Part shown: piece after piece, positions 36,127-47,495 of the stretch
Position numbering within the stretch: position 1 is the stretch's first letter
How the letters are laid out: every line of letters starts with the position of its first letter
Assembly: GCA_016719105.1 (NCBI GenBank)
Contig: JADKAQ010000004.1
Span: 124,001 to 188,000, forward strand
Origin: Gemmatimonadota bacterium
Lineage (GTDB): Bacteria > Gemmatimonadota > Gemmatimonadetes > Gemmatimonadales > Gemmatimonadaceae
Reading direction: 5' to 3'
DNA: 64,000 nt
Translations under genes and position numbers: made by a program
The notes under the pieces: model-generated
The model's input: only the letters and a program-made list of their open reading frames with translations
What the model was told of the DNA's origin: nothing
Databases searched by the model: none

Positions 36127-37659
36127 ATGTCACATGTAGTCCGCCCCCGCGCCATCTGTCTCGCGCTCTTTGCCCTCGCGATCGTCACCGCAGCCTGCAG
36201 CGACGGCGGGGGCCCGGCCCCCGTGCCGAAGGCCATCGAAGCGGCCACCACGACCCTCCCCTCCGCAGAAGCGGGAAGCGCGCTGCTCTCACCGCCGACC
36301 TTCGTCGTGCGTGACGCGAGTGGAAAGGCCCTCGGTGGCATTGCCGTCACCATCGCCGTCGGAGAGGGAGGGGGGACGCTGCGAAATCCCCCCACACGCA
36401 CCGCCAGTGGACCGACCAGCGTCGGACAGTGGACGCTTGGCACGCGCAGTGGACGGAACACCCTGATCGTCACGGTCGGCAACCTCGCGCCAGCCACCAT
36501 CGAGGCGACGGCGCTCCCCGGTCCCCCCGCCGAGATTCGCGCCTCGGTCGGCAACAACCAGGTGGCCCTCGCCGGCGACGAAGTCGAGGAATCGCTCGGG
36601 GCGCTCGTCGTCGATCGCTTCGGCAATCCGGTCCCGCAGCAGACCGTTCGCTTCGATCCCATTCTCGGCGGCGGTACGGTCACGCCTGCCACGGCGGTCA
36701 CCGGCGCCGACGGCATCGCGAGCGGCGTACGCTGGCGGCTCGGCTCGCGACTCGCCACGCAGACGGTGCGAGCGGCGATCCTCCCGATCGCCACCGACTT
36801 CACCGCGCGTGTCCGCTCGGACTTCACCATCGACGTGCGCTTCGTGGGAACTCCGAGCGTGCAGGCGCAGGAGGCCTTTCGAAACGCCGCGGAGCGCATT
36901 CGCACGGCGGTGATCGGAGATCTCGAGGACATCCCCGTGCAGGGACTCGACGCCAGTCGGTGCGGCGCTGGCGCAGGGGTGACGCTCACCGAGACCGTCG
37001 ACGACATCATCATCTACGCGAGCGTCTCGCCCATCGACGGTGTCGGCCGCGTCCTCGGTCGCGCCGGCCCATGCTTCATTCGCACGTCGACGCTTCATTC
37101 GCTCGTTGGTCAGATGACCTTCGACGAGGCCGACGCGCAGGCGCTCATCACGTCGGAGCGGTTCGAGTCGATCGTGCTGCACGAGATGCTGCACGTGGTT
37201 GGGATCGGCTCGCTGTGGCGACTCAAGGCGCTCGTCGACAGCTCGGGGACGGCCGATCCGCGCTTCAACGGCGTCACCGCCACCGCGCGCTGCCTGCTCA
37301 TCGGCTTCGGGTCGCAGTGTGCCTCGGGAGTTCCACTGGAGAACATTGGTGGAGCCGGGACCGCCGAAGTGCACTGGCGCGAGTCGATCTTCGACCGCGA
37401 ACTGATGACCGGCTTTGCCGAGTCGACCAACGACATGCCGCTGAGTGTGATGACGCTGGGCGCGCTGGTGGATTACGGCTTCGTCGTGAACGAGAAGGCC
37501 GCCGATCCGTTTCAGGCGCCAGTCGCGCGCGTGGCCCCGCGGCGCGCCGCTCCGCAGGAGGCGCCGTGGGAAGAGCTGCTCGAGCCGCAGTTCGAGGTGT
37601 CGCGCTTTGGGCGCGTGCAACCCATTCGACCGCGGTTGCAGGTCGTCCCACGGCCATGA
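36127..37659 (+). CDS. Secreted leishmanolysin-like (M8) zinc metalloprotease with Ig-like domains, lipoprotein
   Basis: This protein of 510 residues starts with a lipoprotein signal ending TAAC. Two bacterial Ig-like domains span about 30-230, including VVRDASGKALGGIAVTIAV and VVDRFGNPVPQQTVRF. The peptidase part has HEMLHVVGIG (His352, Glu353, His356), a later His in EVHWRES as likely third zinc ligand, and ELMTG as Met-turn. These fit the M8 family. It would act outside the inner membrane on surface or external proteins. The ATG at 36127 gives the lipoprotein signal; an in-frame ATG at 36088 lacks one. A terminator follows. Confidence 0.82.
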   Translation: MSHVVRPRAICLALFALAIVTAACSDGGGPAPVPKAIEAATTTLPSAEAGSALLSPPTFVVRDASGKALGGIAVTIAVGEGGGTLRNPPTRTASGPTSVGQWTLGTRSGRNTLIVTVGNLAPATIEATALPGPPAEIRASVGNNQVALAGDEVEESLGALVVDRFGNPVPQQTVRFDPILGGGTVTPATAVTGADGIASGVRWRLGSRLATQTVRAAILPIATDFTARVRSDFTIDVRFVGTPSVQAQEAFRNAAERIRTAVIGDLEDIPVQGLDASRCGAGAGVTLTETVDDIIIYASVSPIDGVGRVLGRAGPCFIRTSTLHSLVGQMTFDEADAQALITSERFESIVLHEMLHVVGIGSLWRLKALVDSSGTADPRFNGVTATARCLLIGFGSQCASGVPLENIGGAGTAEVHWRESIFDRELMTGFAESTNDMPLSVMTLGALVDYGFVVNEKAADPFQAPVARVAPRRAAPQEAPWEELLEPQFEVSRFGRVQPIRPRLQVVPRP

Positions 37660-37671
37660 ACTTGGCGTGAC

Positions 37672-37716
37672 CGGAAACGACGCGGGCGCCTCATCGGCGC
37701 CCGCGTCTCGTTTCCG
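37672..37716. terminator. Bidirectional terminator
   Basis: A long near-perfect stem (37672-37690 with 37696-37716, small bulge) with CTCGTTTCC lies between the converging metalloprotease and lon genes. Confidence 0.75.
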
Positions 37717-37726
37717 TGTCGTCCGA

Positions 37727-40270
37727 CTACGCCGCCTTCACGTCGGGGCGTCCCCCTTCGTTCACCAGCGCGATCGCCAGGACTTCGGCGAGCGACTCGA
37801 CCGGGTGGAAGGTGAGCTCCTTCTGCACCTCCTCCGGGACGTCCTCGAGGTCGGCAGCGTTCTGCTTGGGGATGATGATGTGCTTGATCCCCGCGCGGTG
37901 TGCGCCGAGCACCTTTTCCTTGAGCCCGCCGATAGGGAGGGCACGGCCGCGCAGCGTGATCTCGCCGGTCATCGCCACGTCACGCCGCACCGGGCGTCCC
38001 GAGAGTTCCGAGACGAGCGCCGTGGCGATGGCCAGGCCGGCCGACGGCCCGTCCTTCGGGATTGCACCTGCCGGGACGTGGATGTGCGCCTCGCTGGCGG
38101 CCGTCATGCGATCGGCCGGGATTCCCAGTTCGGCGGCGTTGTTCGTGGCGTAGGTGAGCGCGGCGCGTGCGCTCTCCTTCATCACGTCGCCCAGCTGACC
38201 GGTGAGGATCAGCGAGATCGGTCCCTGACGGGTGTTGCCCTCCTCGGTCGCGGCCACTCGTGCCTCGCTCCGCCGGATCGAGGCCTCGACGAACATGATG
38301 TCCCCGCCCTGGGGCGTGTAGTACATGCCGGTGGCGATCCCCACCTCGTGCTTCTCCTGCGCACGTTCGGGGTGCACCTTGGGCCTGCCTAACAACTCGC
38401 GCACCTCGGTGGCGTCGATCACGTTGTCGTCCAGCGTCGACGTGTCGCCCGTGGCCAGCTGGCGCGCCACCTTGCGGCACACGCGGCCGATCTCGCGCTC
38501 GAGCTGGCGCACGCCGCTCTCCCGCGTGTAGTTCGACACCACCGACATCACCGCATCGTCGGCGAACGCCACCTTCTTGTCCTGCAGCCCCGACTCCTCG
38601 AGTTGGCGCGGGATCAGGTACTTCTTCGCGATCTCCGCCTTCTCGCGCTCGGTGTAGCCGGCGAACTCCACGACTTCCATGCGGTCGAGGAGCGGCCCGG
38701 GAATGTTCTGGATGAAGTTCGCCGTGGCGATGAACAAGACCTCGCTCAGGTCGAACGGGACCCCGAGGTAGTGATCGGTGAACGAGTCGTTCTGCGCGGG
38801 GTCGAGGACCTCGAGCAGCGCGCTCGACGGATCGCCCTGGAACGACTGCCCCAGCTTGTCCACCTCGTCGAGCAGGAAGACGGGGTTCTTGCTCTGCGCC
38901 TGCTTCATCCCCTGGATGATGCGCCCCGGCATCGCACCGACGTAGGTGCGCCGGTGCCCGCGGATGTCGGCCTCGTCGCGCGCGCCGCCTAACGCCACGC
39001 GCACGTACTCACGCCCCAGCGACCGGGCGATCGACTTGGCGATCGACGTCTTGCCGACCCCTGGCGGGCCGGTGAACAGGAGGATCGGGCCGCGCGCCAT
39101 CGCCCGCGCCTTCGCTTCCTTGGCGTCGGTGATCGTGCGCTCGTCGCCGTCGCCGTTGCTGGCGGAGGGCGTGACGTCACCGTTCCCCCCCTTCAGCTTC
39201 CCGACCGGGAACTCGCCGGTCTTGGTCACTTCCTCGGCCATCTGCTGGGCGCGCAGCTGCCGCACCGCCAGGAACTCGACGACGCGGTCCTTCACGTCCT
39301 GCAGCCCGTAGTGGTCCTCGTCGAGGATCCCGATCGCCCGATTGAGGTCGAGATGGTCGTCCGAACGCTTGCTCCACGGCAGCTCGGCGATCCATTCGAG
39401 GTACGTGCGGATCACCTGCGCTTCCATGGACTCGCGCCCCGAACGCTCCAGGCGCCCGAGTTCGCGCTCCACCTCGTTCCGCGCCTCCTTGGGAAGGTCG
39501 AGCTTGCTGAGCTTCTCGCGGAGGTCGGCGATTTCCTTGGACTGGTCGTCGTCCCCCAGCTCCTTCTGGATCGCCTTGAGCTGCTCGCGCAGGAACATCT
39601 CGCGCTGCCGCTCGCCCAGCTCTTCCTGGACCTGGGTCTTGATCTCCTCCTGCGCCTCGAGCATGCCGATCTGGCGCTGCACGTGGACCAGGACACGGCG
39701 AAGCCGCTCCTCCACGCTCAGCGTTTCCAGGAGCCCCTGCTTTTCGGGGACGGGGAGTTCGATGTATCCGGCGACGAGGTCGGCAAAGCGCCCCGGCTCG
39801 TCGACCGAGTCGAGGACCTGGTGCACGACCTCCTCGGGGAGCCCGCGCTTCTCGCCCAGCTCCTGGGCGCGCTCGCGCGTCTCCTTGTGGAGCGCCTCGA
39901 AGGCGGGGTCGCTCTCGTTGAGCGGCGCCATCTCCTCGGTGGGCATCACCACCGCGGTCAGGTACCCGTCGTTGAGGGCGTACTGGAGCGATGTGGCGCG
40001 CTGCTCTCCCTGCAGGAGGAGCTGCACCCCCCCGAGGCCGCGCTGAATCTGCCCGATGCGGGCGATGACCCCCATCGAATAGAGAATCTCCGGTGCGGGC
40101 TCGTCGGTGTTGTCACGCTGCGCGACCGCGAAGACCAGACGGTCAGTCTTCAGGGCCGCCTCGATCGCCCGGAGCGTCCCTGGACGCCCGGCCGCGATCG
40201 GGGAGGTGAGTCCCGGAAAGGTGACCGTCCCGCGAAGAGGGAGGACGGGGAGTGTCTGTCGCTGGGCCAT
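37727..40270 (-). CDS. lon: ATP-dependent Lon protease
   Basis: Lon is an ATP-driven cytoplasmic protease that degrades damaged and regulatory proteins. This protein of 847 residues has the N-terminal substrate domain (LPVLPLRGTVTFPG) and a coiled region. The AAA+ module has Walker A GPPGVGKTS (Lys near 407). The C-terminal protease has the catalytic Ser743 in KDGPSAG and Lys near 786 in IGGLKEKV. The ATG at 40270 starts directly at the N-terminal domain; longer in-frame text upstream covers the promoter and is not protein. A candidate promoter lies at 40477-40449. Confidence 0.96.
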   Translation of the reverse strand: MAQRQTLPVLPLRGTVTFPGLTSPIAAGRPGTLRAIEAALKTDRLVFAVAQRDNTDEPAPEILYSMGVIARIGQIQRGLGGVQLLLQGEQRATSLQYALNDGYLTAVVMPTEEMAPLNESDPAFEALHKETRERAQELGEKRGLPEEVVHQVLDSVDEPGRFADLVAGYIELPVPEKQGLLETLSVEERLRRVLVHVQRQIGMLEAQEEIKTQVQEELGERQREMFLREQLKAIQKELGDDDQSKEIADLREKLSKLDLPKEARNEVERELGRLERSGRESMEAQVIRTYLEWIAELPWSKRSDDHLDLNRAIGILDEDHYGLQDVKDRVVEFLAVRQLRAQQMAEEVTKTGEFPVGKLKGGNGDVTPSASNGDGDERTITDAKEAKARAMARGPILLFTGPPGVGKTSIAKSIARSLGREYVRVALGGARDEADIRGHRRTYVGAMPGRIIQGMKQAQSKNPVFLLDEVDKLGQSFQGDPSSALLEVLDPAQNDSFTDHYLGVPFDLSEVLFIATANFIQNIPGPLLDRMEVVEFAGYTEREKAEIAKKYLIPRQLEESGLQDKKVAFADDAVMSVVSNYTRESGVRQLEREIGRVCRKVARQLATGDTSTLDDNVIDATEVRELLGRPKVHPERAQEKHEVGIATGMYYTPQGGDIMFVEASIRRSEARVAATEEGNTRQGPISLILTGQLGDVMKESARAALTYATNNAAELGIPADRMTAASEAHIHVPAGAIPKDGPSAGLAIATALVSELSGRPVRRDVAMTGEITLRGRALPIGGLKEKVLGAHRAGIKHIIIPKQNAADLEDVPEEVQKELTFHPVESLAEVLAIALVNEGGRPDVKAA

Positions 40271-40448
40271 TTTCGAGATGACGAGAGGGCGAAGAACGGA
40301 AGACGAGTCGCTGGAAGACGTGGCCTGGGGCCCCGGTAGGCGAAGTGGGGACGGCGGTGGGAGCCTGGGCCGGACGCCGGCACCCGCTCCCCCCACCCTC
40401 CCGCGTTCCCGTCTTCTCCTCCACCTGTATGCACGCTGCGGGCTCACC

Positions 40449-40477
40449 TTTTTACGCCACCCTGACGGGCTTTGCAA
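40449..40477 (-). promoter_or_regulatory. Candidate lon promoter
   Basis: On the minus strand TTGCAA (40477-40472), a 17-bp spacer and TAAAAA (40454-40449) match a vegetative sigma-70 promoter. It would give a leader of about 170 nt. Confidence 0.45.
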
Positions 40478-40539
40478 CTTTCGCGGGCCATTCTGACGTA
40501 GTGCCCTCGCGAATGCGCCGTAGCGGCGGAGCGCCGCGC

Positions 40540-40568
40540 TAGACGCTCTTCCGGACGAATGCTACACT
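40540..40568 (+). promoter_or_regulatory. Candidate promoter for the kinase pair
   Basis: TAGACG (40540-40545), 17 bp and TACACT (40563-40568) lie 44 bp before the GTG start of the first kinase gene. The -35 matches four of six consensus bases. Confidence 0.35.
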
Positions 40569-40611
40569 ACGATGCTGATCGCCCCCTCAGATTCTATCGC
40601 TCCCCCCTCGA

Positions 40612-42552
40612 GTGCCAGAACCCATCGCTTCATCATCTGACTCAGAGCTTCGCGCGCACGTCGAACGCGTGCTCAGCGCGAACTACGAGTTGGATCGGGA
40701 GATCGGCCGCGGGGGAATGGGGATCGTGTACCTGGCGCGCGATCGCCGCCTCAAGCGGCAAGTCGCCATCAAGATCCTCCCGCCCGAACTCGCCTTCCGG
40801 GGCGAGATCCGCACGCGCTTCCTTCGCGAGGCCGAGACCGCGGCGCAGCTCAGCCACCCCAACATCGTCCCGATCTATTCGGTCGACGAACGCGAGGGGC
40901 TGGTCTTCTTCGTCATGGCCTACGTCGACGGCGACAACCTCGCCGTCCGGCTGCACAAGAACGGCGCGCTCGCCTACGACGAGACGCGACGGACCCTGCT
41001 CGAGGTGGCGCGCGCCCTCGCCTTCGCCCACGAGCGCGGCGTGGTGCACCGGGACATCAAGCCCGACAACATCCTCATCAACAAGGAGGATGGCCGGGTG
41101 ATGGTGACCGACTTCGGGATCGCCCGCGCCGTGAGCGATTCCGACGCCCGCCTCACCGCGACCGGCATGGCCATCGGGACCCCGGCCTACATGTCGCCCG
41201 AGCAGTCGATGGGCGAGCGGGAGGTCGATGGGCGCAGCGACCTGTACTCGTTAGGTGTCGTCGCCTACCAGATGCTCAGTGGCGAGCTTCCGTTCAACGC
41301 CTCCAGTACCCCGGCGCTGCTCGTCAAGCACATCTCCGAGAACCCGGTTCCGTTGCACCAGCGCTGCCCGGAGGTCCCACAGGACCTCGGGCGCGCCGTG
41401 ATGATGATGCTGGAGAAGGACCCGGACAATCGCTTCCCGAGCGCGGCGGCCCTGGCCACGGCGCTCGAGACGGGCGAGGTCCCGATGCCGCGCAACGGCG
41501 GCGCGTTGGCGTTAGGCTCCGTCGCTCCGCGCTCGGCCACCGAGGCGTCCTCTCTGCGCCCCGGCGCAGGTGCGATGGCGCCCGCGTATGGCGCCGCCCC
41601 GAGCTCGGAGGAACTGGCCCGCTGGAACGCGCATGAGGTCCGCGCCTTCCGGAAGAAGCTCGCCCCGTGGATGTTCGCCGGTGGCGTGAGTGTCGTCGTC
41701 GCCGCCTTCGGCGGCCCCGACTTCGCCGGCCTGTGGGGGATGTACTCCATCTACATCGCCTGGAAGTACGCCAAGCTGTGGAGCGACGGCTACGACTGGC
41801 GCGACATCCTGAAGGAGCCGAAGGATCGCCTCTTCTTCGACGTCGTAGCCGAGTGGACCGACAGCGTGCGCGCCTTGTGGGATCCCACCAAGCGTGGCGA
41901 GGTCCGCGATCGCGCGCGCATGCGATCGAGCATCGGTGGCGACTTCTTCGACCGCGCCGGCTCGGCCGGGGCGCTGGGCGCCGGGGCACCGGTCAATGCC
42001 GTCGCATCCCTCGGTGGGGCGAGCGGCCGCTCGGTGCAGGATGCCCGCCGCAATCGCGATGAGATTCTCCGCCTCATCGAGACGCTCCCCAAGAAGGAAA
42101 AGTCGATCCTCGGCGACGTGCCGTCGTCGGCGATGGCGCTGTACCAGAAGGTCGAGGCGCTGGCGTTGCAGGTGCAGGAGCTCGAGCGCACCGTCCCCGC
42201 GGAATCGTCGGCGCAGCTCGATGCCGAAATCGCACGACTCGAGGGAGAGGCCAACCCCCTCGACACGCGCGCCAGCGAAGAGCGGGTGCGCCGGCTCGCC
42301 TACCTCAAGCGCCAGCGTCGCGCCGTCGCCGACCTCGGGGGCCGGCTGTCGCAATCGCGCGAGAAGCTCGAGAGCTGCATGCTCGCGCTGCAGAACATGC
42401 GGCTCGAGGTCGTGCGCCTGCGCAGCGGCCCGCAGAACTTCCAGACCATCACCTCGGTGGCCGAGAAGGCGATTGCGCTCGGGCGCGAGGTCGACGCGGC
42501 GGTCTACGCGCGCGACGAGATGGCCAAACTGAAGATAGGAGGACGGGGCTAG
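40612..42552 (+). CDS. Ser/Thr protein kinase with C-terminal membrane segment and coiled coil (first of pair)
   Basis: This protein of 646 residues has a Hanks-type kinase domain (about 24-290). Visible are the glycine loop GRGGMGIVY, VAIK, HRDIKPDN, DFGIARA and SPEQ. After a Pro/Ala linker come one or two membrane helices (about 350-385, VVVAAFGGPDF and GLWGMYSIYIAW), then Arg/Glu-rich coiled coils to the end. It should phosphorylate unknown targets at the membrane; no sensory repeats (PASTA) are present. The start is GTG at 40612. A related kinase follows at 42610 with the same architecture, so this looks like a tandem duplication. Confidence 0.9.
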   Translation: MPEPIASSSDSELRAHVERVLSANYELDREIGRGGMGIVYLARDRRLKRQVAIKILPPELAFRGEIRTRFLREAETAAQLSHPNIVPIYSVDEREGLVFFVMAYVDGDNLAVRLHKNGALAYDETRRTLLEVARALAFAHERGVVHRDIKPDNILINKEDGRVMVTDFGIARAVSDSDARLTATGMAIGTPAYMSPEQSMGEREVDGRSDLYSLGVVAYQMLSGELPFNASSTPALLVKHISENPVPLHQRCPEVPQDLGRAVMMMLEKDPDNRFPSAAALATALETGEVPMPRNGGALALGSVAPRSATEASSLRPGAGAMAPAYGAAPSSEELARWNAHEVRAFRKKLAPWMFAGGVSVVVAAFGGPDFAGLWGMYSIYIAWKYAKLWSDGYDWRDILKEPKDRLFFDVVAEWTDSVRALWDPTKRGEVRDRARMRSSIGGDFFDRAGSAGALGAGAPVNAVASLGGASGRSVQDARRNRDEILRLIETLPKKEKSILGDVPSSAMALYQKVEALALQVQELERTVPAESSAQLDAEIARLEGEANPLDTRASEERVRRLAYLKRQRRAVADLGGRLSQSREKLESCMLALQNMRLEVVRLRSGPQNFQTITSVAEKAIALGREVDAAVYARDEMAKLKIGGRG

Positions 42553-42609
42553 CGACCCTCGGACGCGGCGCAGTTCGCCGCCGTCCCATGGGCCAGACCC
42601 CGGGCATCC

Positions 42610-44715
<2,106 letters not shown>

Positions 44716-44729
44716 CGAAGGACGTCGGT

Positions 44730-44752
44730 GCGCTCGCCGAAAGGGCGAGCGC
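44730..44752 (+). terminator. GAAA-loop hairpin after the kinase pair
   Basis: GCGCTCGCC (44730-44738) and GGCGAGCGC (44744-44752) pair around a short loop containing GAAA. There is no T-run. Confidence 0.4.
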
Positions 44753-44834
44753 CGGCGCGGGCAGCGAGTGAGGCGCACGCTTCCGCTCTCCGGGTTCGCG
44801 GTGCAACTTCGCGCGACCCCACCCCTGCCGACCC

Positions 44835-46565
44835 ATGGATCGTCGCCACGTTCGTTCCTGCACGCTTGCGGCTGCCGTCGCCTTCGCCGGCGTCGTTGCC
44901 GCGCCGCGTGCCGGCGCCCAGCCGACTCGCGCCGACCTCGTACTCGTCAACGGCTCGGTGGTCACCGTCGATTCGCAGCGTCCGCGCGCCGAGGCGGTCG
45001 CGGTGCGCGGCGACCGAATCATCGCCGTCGGAACGAGCGCCGAGATACGCCGCTTGACCGGTCCGGGTACGCGGGTGATCGACCTCGCCGGGCGCTTGCT
45101 GATTCCCGGCTTCATCGAGGGCCACGGACACTACACCGGGCTCGGCGAATCCAAGCTCGTGCTCGACCTCACGACGGCCGGCACGTGGGACGACATCGTG
45201 GCGATGGTCGGCCAGGCGGCGAGGACGGCGCGCCCGGGCGAGTGGATCGTGGGGCGCGGGTGGCACCAGGAGAAGTGGGCGCGCACGCCGCAGCCCAACG
45301 TCCAGGGCGTCCCGCTGCATGCATCGCTCGATGCGGTGAGCCCCGAGCATCCCGTGATCCTGACGCACGCCAGCGGTCACGCCGGCTTCGCCAATGGCCG
45401 GGCGATGTCGCTCGCCGGGATCACGCGCACCACGCCCGATCCCGATGGTGGCGAGATCGTGAAGGATGCCAACGGCGAGCCGACCGGCTTCCTCAAGGAG
45501 ACCGCGCAGCGCCTGGTGGGGGCGGCGCGCACGCGCGACGATCGCATGAGCGCGGCGGACCGCGAGGCGCGCTTTCGCCAGGTAGTGCAGCTGGCGGGAG
45601 ACGAGGCGCTCTCGCGCGGCGTCACCACCTTCCACGACGCCGGCGCCAGCTTCGCGACCATCGATGCCTACAAGAAGCTTGCTGATGAGGGCAAGCTCCC
45701 CGTCCGCCTCTACGCGATGGTGCGGCGCGAGAGCAACGCGCGCCTCGACTCGCTCCTTCCGCGCTACCGCCTCATCGGCTATGGGCGTCACTTCCTCACC
45801 GTGCGCTCCATCAAGCGACAGATCGACGGTGCGCTCGGTCCGCGCGGCGCGTGGCTCCTCGAGCCGTACGACGACCTGCATTCCAGCAGCGGACTCGCCC
45901 TCGAATCGCCGGCCGACATCGAGGAGACGGCGCGCGTCGCCATCAAGCACGGCTTCCAGGTCAATACGCACGCCATCGGCGACCGGGCCAATCGCGAGGT
46001 GCTCGACATCTACGAGCGCACCTTCAAGGCGCACCCCGACAAGACCGACCTGCGCTGGCGCGACGAACACTCGCAGCACATCGATCCCGCCGACATCGCC
46101 CGCTTCAAGGCGCTCGGCATCATCGCGTCGATGCAGGGGATTCACACCATCTCCGACGGTCCGTGGGTCGCCAAGCGGCTGGGAGCGGAGCGCACGCGTC
46201 GCACCTCGTACCCGTGGCGCTCGCTCTGGGACGCCGGCGTGATCGTCACCAACGGCACCGACGTGCCGGTCGAACGGATCGACCCGATCCCGAGCTTCTG
46301 GGGGAGCGTGGCGCGCAAGACGATCGATGGGACGGTCTTCCTTCCCGAGCAGCGCGTCACGCGCGACGAAGGGCTGCGCGCCTACACGCTCAACAACGCG
46401 TACGCGGCCTTCGAGGAGAAGGAGAAGGGGTCGATCACGGTCGGCAAGCTCGCCGACCTCGTCGTGATGACGAAGAACATCATGACCATCCCCGAGGACG
46501 AGATCCCGACGGCGCGGGTCGCCTTGACGGTGCTGGGCGGCAAGGTCGTGTACGAAGCGAAGTGA
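44835..46565 (+). CDS. Secreted amidohydrolase (YtcJ-type, Amidohydro_3)
   Basis: This protein of 576 residues has a signal peptide (CTLAAAVAFAGVVAAPRAGA) and the amidohydrolase core. The start is LVLVNGSVVTVDSQRPRAEA, the metal site GHGHYTGL, and further ligands are HAIGDRANREVLDIYE, DEHSQHIDP and GTDVPVERID. The family hydrolyses amides or related bonds with one or two metals; the substrate cannot be told from this. The N-terminal signal puts it in the periplasm. It has its own transcription unit between the kinase pair and a convergent gene. Confidence 0.88.
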   Translation: MDRRHVRSCTLAAAVAFAGVVAAPRAGAQPTRADLVLVNGSVVTVDSQRPRAEAVAVRGDRIIAVGTSAEIRRLTGPGTRVIDLAGRLLIPGFIEGHGHYTGLGESKLVLDLTTAGTWDDIVAMVGQAARTARPGEWIVGRGWHQEKWARTPQPNVQGVPLHASLDAVSPEHPVILTHASGHAGFANGRAMSLAGITRTTPDPDGGEIVKDANGEPTGFLKETAQRLVGAARTRDDRMSAADREARFRQVVQLAGDEALSRGVTTFHDAGASFATIDAYKKLADEGKLPVRLYAMVRRESNARLDSLLPRYRLIGYGRHFLTVRSIKRQIDGALGPRGAWLLEPYDDLHSSSGLALESPADIEETARVAIKHGFQVNTHAIGDRANREVLDIYERTFKAHPDKTDLRWRDEHSQHIDPADIARFKALGIIASMQGIHTISDGPWVAKRLGAERTRRTSYPWRSLWDAGVIVTNGTDVPVERIDPIPSFWGSVARKTIDGTVFLPEQRVTRDEGLRAYTLNNAYAAFEEKEKGSITVGKLADLVVMTKNIMTIPEDEIPTARVALTVLGGKVVYEAK

Positions 46566-46600
46566 GGGGAGCGCGCCCCCCGGCCGGCGGTCGCACGATC

Positions 46601-46634
46601 GTCGGCGCGCTCCCGCAGGTGCGGGAGCGCCGAC
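46601..46634. terminator. Bidirectional terminator
   Basis: Arms 46601-46616 and 46621-46634 form a long GC-rich stem (core GCGCTCCCGC/GCGGGAGCGC) with a 2-nt bulge and an AGGT loop, between the converging amidohydrolase and glycine-zipper genes. Confidence 0.6.
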
Positions 46635-46641
46635 CGGCCGC

Positions 46642-47175
46642 CTAACGCGGCAGTTCGCCCGGCACCCAGCGTTCGCCGCCTAACGCGTACCCGACCACCC
46701 CGCCAACCCCCATCCCGAGGGCGAGCCCGACCGGGGCTCCCTTCAGGAAGTCCGAGGCTTTGGGATTGACCTCCGGCAGCTGACCGAAGCCGATCAGCAG
46801 CGCGCCGGCCAGCCCGCCGATCAGCATCCCCTTGAACGTCGCCTTGCGCGTCGTGCGCCCGGCGCTCACCTCGAGCCGTTCGATCGCCGAGGTTCGCACG
46901 TTCACCCGTCGGTACGATTCCACGAGGACCGGCCCCATCTCGAAGCCGAGCCGGCGCCGTACCCCGGCGGTGTCGAGCGTCACTTCGTTCGCGTCGAGCG
47001 AGTCGACGCGCCCGACGAACAGCTCCCGTCGGATGGAAGGGGCGGAGATGCGGACCCGCGATCCCACGCCCACGGGCTGCGCCGCCACGGGCGAGACCCG
47101 CTGCGCGAGCGCGGCGGGGACGTCGAAGGAGCACCAGGCGAGGGCGATCAGGGCGCCCCGCACGAGTCGGTTCAC
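46642..47175 (-). CDS. Exported glycine-zipper protein of unknown function
   Basis: This protein of 177 residues has a signal peptide (VRGALIALAWCSFDVPAALAQ). A beta-rich middle (VRISAPSIRRELFVGRVDSL) is followed by two Gly/Ala-rich hydrophobic stretches (GMLIGGLAGALLIGFG and GLALGMGVGGVVGYALGG) typical of glycine-zipper membrane segments. It probably sits in the cell envelope. Its GTG start overlaps the TPR gene stop by 4 bp (GTGA). Function unknown. Confidence 0.7.
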   Translation of the reverse strand: MNRLVRGALIALAWCSFDVPAALAQRVSPVAAQPVGVGSRVRISAPSIRRELFVGRVDSLDANEVTLDTAGVRRRLGFEMGPVLVESYRRVNVRTSAIERLEVSAGRTTRKATFKGMLIGGLAGALLIGFGQLPEVNPKASDFLKGAPVGLALGMGVGGVVGYALGGERWVPGELPR

Positions 47176-47495
47176 GCGGAATCCTCCAGGTCTTCGAGTC
47201 GCCCGGCCAGCTCACTCGCCATGCCGGGGTGTCCAAATCGTTCGGCCGCGGCGATGCCGCGCCGTAAGGCGTCCCGCGCCTCCTCATGTCTGCCTAACGC
47301 CTGGCACGCATCGGCCAGGCGGCCGTAGGCGTTCCCTTCGTCGTCGTGGGCGGCCAAGTACAACCGCAGCTGCTCCGCGGCCTCCTCCCACAGCTCCGCC
47401 TTGAGCAGTTCGTTCGCCAGCCCGAAGCGCGCGAGCGCGTGCCCCGGGTTCTTGGCGACCATGGCGCGAAAGGTGTCGAGTCGAGGTGCCGTCAT
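47172..47495 (-). CDS. Small TPR-repeat protein
   Basis: This protein of 107 residues consists of about three tetratricopeptide-like helical pairs (PGHALARFGLANELLKAELW, LYLAAHDDEGNAYGRLADAC, ALGRHEEARDALRRGIAA). Such repeats bind partner proteins. The ATG at 47495 overlaps the hydrolase stop by 4 bp (ATGA), and the gene's own stop overlaps the glycine-zipper gene. It may bridge the other two products. Confidence 0.8.
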   Translation of the reverse strand: MTAPRLDTFRAMVAKNPGHALARFGLANELLKAELWEEAAEQLRLYLAAHDDEGNAYGRLADACQALGRHEEARDALRRGIAAAERFGHPGMASELAGRLEDLEDSA

